NCBI RefSeq assembly: GCF_050003625.1
Contig: NC_134398.1
Location: forward strand, 76,788,003-76,852,002
Length of the DNA stretch: 64,000 nucleotides
DNA from: Haematobia irritans
Lineage: Eukaryota > Arthropoda > Insecta > Diptera > Muscidae
Reading direction: 5' to 3'
Shown: piece after piece, positions 59,296 to 64,000 of the stretch
How positions within the stretch are numbered: position 1 is the stretch's first letter
Layout of the letters: every line of letters starts with the position of its first letter
Notes under the pieces: model-generated
What the model saw: the letters and a program-made list of their open reading frames with translations, nothing else
Database searches by the model: none
Told to the model about the DNA's origin: nothing
Position numbers and translations under genes: made by a program

Positions 59296-59944
59296 AGCCT
59301 TAATAGAAATGCTTTCAATATCAACTAGATCATTCACGCAATTAGCAAATCGTTCTGCTAGGATCTTCGTTCTTAAATAACCTTTGATCCAGTCAAATGT
59401 TTCAAGTCAAATTATTATCCCACCACAAGAAAAAAAAGTAGTTCGTATTTCAGAAATGAAGAGTTTTCTGCAACAACTATTTCCTTTCAAAACCTAGCCA
59501 ACTTTTTTCTCAGGGTCAAGCATTCAAAAAAAATTTTTTGGTCACAAACACGAAACCAACAATATTTATGAAACGAGAAAAAAATGTGTCAAAAATTCAA
59601 TTCCAGATATTCAGATATTTACCCAGCGAATTAATCCAATTCGAACAGATTCGCTAACAAACGCTTAAGTATTTTTGGGTATCGGGTCACCAAGATAATA
59701 ACAATGTGTACAAATAATTTTTCATCCCACTTATTGTTGGGTCAAAAAAAATGTAGTTTCGATAAGCTTCGACGAGCAATAATATGTTTTTTCAATAAAA
59801 ATATAACACACAAATTAATTTTTCATCCAACTAATAGTTAGGTCACATAAAAAATGTAATTTCGATAAGCTTCGAGCAGCAATAAAATGTTTTTTACATC
59901 AACAATTCTATAAAATACGAATGATGTTACGACAAACATTTGAA
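59296..59944. repeat. AT-rich region with a second direct repeat pair
   Basis: 59711-59792 and 59812-59893 share AATTTTTCATCC, TTTCGATAAGCTTCGA and GCAATAA. No gene seen in the rest. Confidence 0.6.
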
Positions 59945-61752
59945 AAAACAAGTAAGTAAAGTCTTAAGTCGGGCGGTGCCGACTATATTATACCCTTCAC
60001 CCCTATGTAGGCCAAAATTTGTGTTACCATCTCAACTACTTCACATTTGCTGGAAGCTATATAAAGGAGACAATTTTTTTACTTCTACAAAATCTCTAGA
60101 ATTAAAATTTAAATCGGCTAACGCCAACTAGTTAATTGGAGGACACTTCCATTGAAAATGGGTCTAAAATGTGTAACAGTCTACCATATTTCCCCAACTC
60201 TGGTGTACGTATATATAGGAGCTATATATAATCTGAACCGATTTTGACTAAATTTGACATGTATAGTTAGAATAATAACTCTGCTATCTATGCGAAATTT
60301 GACATAAATGGCAGTATAACTTTGGCCCCCTGGTCATATGAGTGCAAATCGGACGGAAGATATATATGGGAGCTATATCTAAATCTGAATCGATTTTGAC
60401 CATATTTGGCACATACAATAGTATCGTTAAATGTACCGCTTGTGCAAAATTTGAAGTAAGTCAGGGTAAAACTCTGGCTTTTGAGACCATATAAGTTCAA
60501 ATCGGGCGAAAGATATATATGTGAGCTATACCTAAATCTGAACCGATTTCAACCAAATTTGGCACAATTACCGATACCACCAAANNNNNNNNNNNNNNNN
60601 NNNNNNNNNNNNNNNNNNNNNNNNNNNNNNNNNNNNNNNNNNNNNNNNNNNNNNNNNNNNNNNNNNNNNNNNNNNNNNNNNNNNTGCAAAATATCAGCCA
60701 GATTTAGATATAGCTTCCATATATATCTTTCGTCCGATTTAGATTCATATGACCACAGAGGCCAAAGTTTATAACCGATCTTCGTGAAATTTTGCACAGA
60801 GGGTAGAATTGACATTCTACCAATGCTTGGTAAATTTGATTGAAATCGGTTCAAATTTAGATATAGCTCCCATATATATCTTTCGTCCGATTTGAACTTA
60901 TATGGCCACAAAAGCCAGAGTTTTGGCGTGATTTGCTTCAAATTTTACACAAGGGGTACGTTTAATAGTATCGTTAAGTGTGTCAAATTTTGTTAAAATC
61001 GGTTCAGATTTAGATATAGCTCACATATATATCTTTCGCCCGATTTGGACTTATATGGTCTCAAAAGTCAGAGTTTTGCCCTGACTTACTTCAAATTTTG
61101 CACAAGCGGTACTTTTAACGATAATATTGTATGTGCCAAATATGGTCAAAATCGATTCAGATTTAGATATAGCTCCCATATATATCTTTCGTCCGATTTG
61201 AACTTATATGGCCTCAAAATCCAGGGTTTTGCCGTGATTTGCTTCAAATTTCGCGCAAGGAGTGCGTTTAGTAGTATCGGTAATTGTGCCAAATTTGGTT
61301 GAAATCGGTTCAGATTTAGATATGGCTCCCATATATATCTTCCGTCCTATTTGCACTCATATGACCAGGGGGCCAAAGTTATACTCCCATTTACATGAAA
61401 TTTCGCATAGATAGCAGAATTATTATTCTAACTATACATGTCAAATTTAGTCAAAATCGGTTCAGAATATATATAGCTCCCATATATACGTACACCAAAG
61501 TTGGGGAAATATGGTAGACTGTTACACATTTTAGACCCATTTTCAATGGAAGTTTCCTCCAATTAACTGGATAGCGTTAGCCGATTTAAATTTTAATTCT
61601 AAAGATTTTGTAGAAGTAAAAAAATTGTCTCCTTTATATAGCTTCCAGCAAATGTGAAGTAGTTGAGATGTAACACAAATTTTGGCCTACATAGGGGTGA
61701 AGGGTATAATATAGTCGGCCCCGCCCGACTTTAGACTTTCCTTACTTGTTTT
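59945..61752. mobile_element. DINE-like inverted pair around an assembly gap
   Basis: The left arm starts with AACAAGTAAGTAAAGTC, GTCGGGCGGTGCCGAC and TATTATACCCTTCACCCCTA. The right arm ends with the reverse complement of these (61690-61752). Arms of at least 600 bp carry the same DINE-type segments (GGTTCAGATTTAGATATAGC, CCCATATATATCTTTCGTCC). The element reads as a large palindrome whose middle contains the N gap. Confidence 0.75.
60585..60684. other. Assembly gap (100 N)
   Basis: Exactly 100 N. The round number suggests a gap of unknown size, placed in the inner part of an inverted repeat. Confidence 1.
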
Positions 61753-62423
61753 TCTTTTCTTTTTCCTTGTTGCGAGAAAAAAAGCCAAAACAAAATAGAA
61801 ATAAGGAAATTATAGAAAATAATAATAATTACTTATTTATTTGTTTGTCTAATTAGAATTTTGAACAGGAATACATCCAGCTTTAGCTGTCTGCTGCCTA
61901 ACAGAAATGTGTTTCTCTTTGGACGTTTAACTTGGGCGTTTTGAACTTTCCTTCTGGCCTCTATCTCCTTTACTAAAATTCACATATATTTTAAATCCTT
62001 GTTTGTTTTTCTTTTTTTTTCTTTTGTCTTTTGCTGTTACGTTTTTTATTATTCTTTCGAGCCGTTATTTGACGTATGACTATCTAATTTCTTTGTCTTT
62101 ATTTTAGTTTTATTTTTTTTTTCTGTGCCGATTTTTGGTAAAGATTTACTTCTTTTCTTTTTTTACAGTTTGAACTACTTGTTTTTCTTATACATTTACT
62201 TTATATAGTTTGGACATTGGTTTTATTTTAGTTCTTATCGCTTTACACATTTTCTTAGTCATGAACAATTATTAATTTATTTATTTTTAATGTATATAGA
62301 TTTATTTTCTTGCTTTTTTTGTTTGTTTAGCCCTATGGTTTTAGAAAATTTCTGTTTTCTTTTATCTTTCTTAGATTTGTTATAAATTTGTCATGAAATA
62401 TACATTTTTAATACACCCTCATA
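61753..62423. other. T-rich spacer without genes
   Basis: Strongly T-rich on the plus strand (many TTTCTTTT runs). No motif supportable. Confidence 0.5.
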
Positions 62424-63401
62424 CACTGAAAAACAGTGAACCCTTTTCCATTGCAAAATGAACTAAACTGTAGTAATATTGACCATGATTTAGCCCTTAA
62501 GATTTTTTTCAATTTGTCTAGTTTATAATTCTCTTAAATTTTAGTTCATCTATGGCATTGTATTTTAGTTCAATTTTACAACACCATAAGATTTATATAC
62601 CCCTACCAAGTTAAAAAGTCAGTATTATTTTGGTTTACTTGCTTATTTTGAGGGAAACCCGATAATAAAAATTGGTTAACAGTCTCTTTAAAATGTCGAC
62701 GACAAAACTATTTTTAAATCAATCATTCCACAGTACAGAGAAATTAAATAATTAAAGGAACAGCAAACCGATTTACTATTATGAAAATTTTCATACATTA
62801 AAATTAAAATTTCGTTAAGCAAAAGTACTTTATTATAAAAACTTATGATGAAAGCTCTTAATACAATGTTTTTTGAGAATAAAAATTATTACCACGTGGA
62901 ACAGGGAGTAGTTCATTTGAACTCGCTGTTTGGACATTTCGACTTATCCTTTTTTTATTCATCGTAGGTAATTTTTTCACATATCTTGCTGGAAAAAAAT
63001 GGAAACAATAATGAAAATTGTTCAAAATGAACACCATGTAATGAAATATAATTTTTAATTCTTCATTTTAGCTTGTAACTTACCATATTTGGGGGCATTT
63101 TATCAAATGGTGTAAGGAATTCAACTTTTCTTTGGAAAACGTATCTCATAAAATTTGTACCTGAAACAATTAGAGAAATAATGGAGTATTCTATATAAAC
63201 TCATAAAACTGTGTTGTTATCAATGTGAAGGATATAATAAAATATATATTCTAGTTGAAAGAAACCCAAAGTTTTAATATAAAACTTACCAATTCTCTAT
63301 TAAATTATACGCTGAGGGGAAATATAAAAAGTTGTCCACATTTATTTGGGTTACTCTGAAATTAAATATTTATTTTTTACATTAAATAAAATTATTAAAT
63401 A
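62424..63401. mobile_element. Second copy of the ATGAACTAA TIR element (left part)
   Basis: Starts CACTGAAAAACAGTGAACC after TA (62422-62423) and is colinear with 55498-56467 with scattered substitutions. At TA 63400-63401 it is interrupted by a mariner-like element; the empty site is at about 56465 in the first copy. The remainder lies outside the window. Confidence 0.85.
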
Positions 63402-64000
63402 AAGGGTGATTTGTTAAGAGCTTGATAACTTTTTTTTAAAAAAAAACGCATAAAATTTGCAAAATCTCATCGGTTCTTTATTTGAAACGTTAGATTGGTC
63501 CATGACATTTACTTTTTGAAGATAATTTCATTTAAATGTTGACCGCGGCTGCGTCTTAGGTGGTCCATTCGGAAAGTCCAATTTTGGGCAACTTTTTCGA
63601 GCATTTCGGCCGGAATAGCCCGAATTTCTTCGGAAATGTTGTCTTCCAAAGCTGGAATAGTTGCTGGCTTATTTCTGTAGACTTTAGACTTGACGTAGCC
63701 CCACAAAAAATAGTCTAAAGGCGTCAAATCGCATGATCTTGGTGGCCAACTTACCGGTCCATTTCTTGAGATGAATTGTTCTCCGAAGTTTTGCCTCAAA
63801 ATGGCCATAGAATCGCGAGCTGTGTGGCATGTAGCGCCATCTTGTTGAAACCACATGTCAACCAAGTTCAGTTCTTCCATTTTTGGCAACAAAAAGTTTG
63901 TTAGCATCGAACGATAGCGATCGCCATTCACCGTAACGTTGCGTCCAACAGCATCTTTGAAAAAATACGGTCCAATGATTCCACCAGCGTACAAACCACA
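63402..64000 (-). mobile_element. Mariner-like element, second copy (runs off window)
   Basis: Left terminus AAGGGTGATTTGTTAAGAG and the body are near-identical to 7881-8480. The transposase C-terminal part is open on the minus strand from 63994 to 63509, with WFQQDGATCHTARD and WPPRSCDLTPLDYFLWG. Its N-terminus is beyond the window edge, so integrity is unknown. Confidence 0.9.

Noticed and set aside
60481..60941. ORFs crossing the N gap
   Set aside because: The frames run through unknown bases and DINE repeat; no support.

Overview
The window looks like repeat-dense nuclear DNA of a higher fly, probably a calyptrate/muscid-type dipteran. The reasons are AT-rich sequence, a 59-bp GT-AG intron, copia-, BEL/Pao- and Ty3/gypsy-type LTR retrotransposons, Jockey/CR1-like LINEs, DINE-1/INE-1-like (Helentron) repeats and several TIR element families. 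Almost everything here is mobile DNA. The only host-type gene is the 3' end of a ZGPAT-like G-patch gene (28.7-29.7 kb), with a second scrap at 42.8 kb.

Layout. 1-15.4 kb: a minus-strand LINE split by a copia element. A block of about 6 kb (copia 5' half, LINE and flanking TIR element) is tandemly duplicated with a clean junction near 6079/6080. The copies differ by later insertions: a CAATTA-motif TIR element in copia RT of copy 1; a mariner-like element in the LINE and a 2.1-kb CAATTA-motif element in copia pol of copy 2. 15.4-18.3 kb: end of that LINE, a DINE-like array of about 153-bp monomers, and about 750 bp of (TA)n. 18.3-28.1 kb: a second minus-strand LINE broken by (TA)n, by a CAATTA element that itself holds a young 4.9-kb BEL-type element, and by a DINE. 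28.7-31.3 kb: ZGPAT-like gene end, then a degenerate TIR element. 31.26-41.6 kb: a Ty3/gypsy element with a 5.0-kb, nearly intact LINE (ORF1 plus ORF2) inserted with a 13-bp target duplication. 41.76-42.44 kb: a solo LTR with a recognisable core promoter. 45-49 kb: three DINE units, two head-to-head, one carrying a 553-bp hAT-type MITE. 49.7-54.6 kb: BEL fragment and several TIR/MITE families, some with tRNA-like cassettes. 54.66-58.8 kb: a plus-strand LINE split by a 2.9-kb TIR element. 59.9-61.75 kb: an inverted DINE pair around a 100-N assembly gap. 62.4-64 kb: a second copy of the 2.9-kb TIR element, split by a mariner-like element that runs off the window.

The most promising points are: (1) the 33.4-38.4 kb LINE has a textbook -1 frameshift heptamer (A AAA AAC) directly before the ORF1 stop, with ORF2 open in the -1 frame through the first endonuclease motif; (2) the BEL-type element has nearly identical LTRs but, in place of RT/RNase H/integrase, a second gag-like cysteine/histidine cluster; (3) several TIR families with unrelated bodies share CAC + A-run ends, TA target duplications and family-specific subterminal motif arrays; (4) the gypsy element's LTRs lack the promoter-bearing segment that a neighbouring solo LTR retains.

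All family assignments come from reading the sequence and from memory of family hallmarks. No database search was possible.
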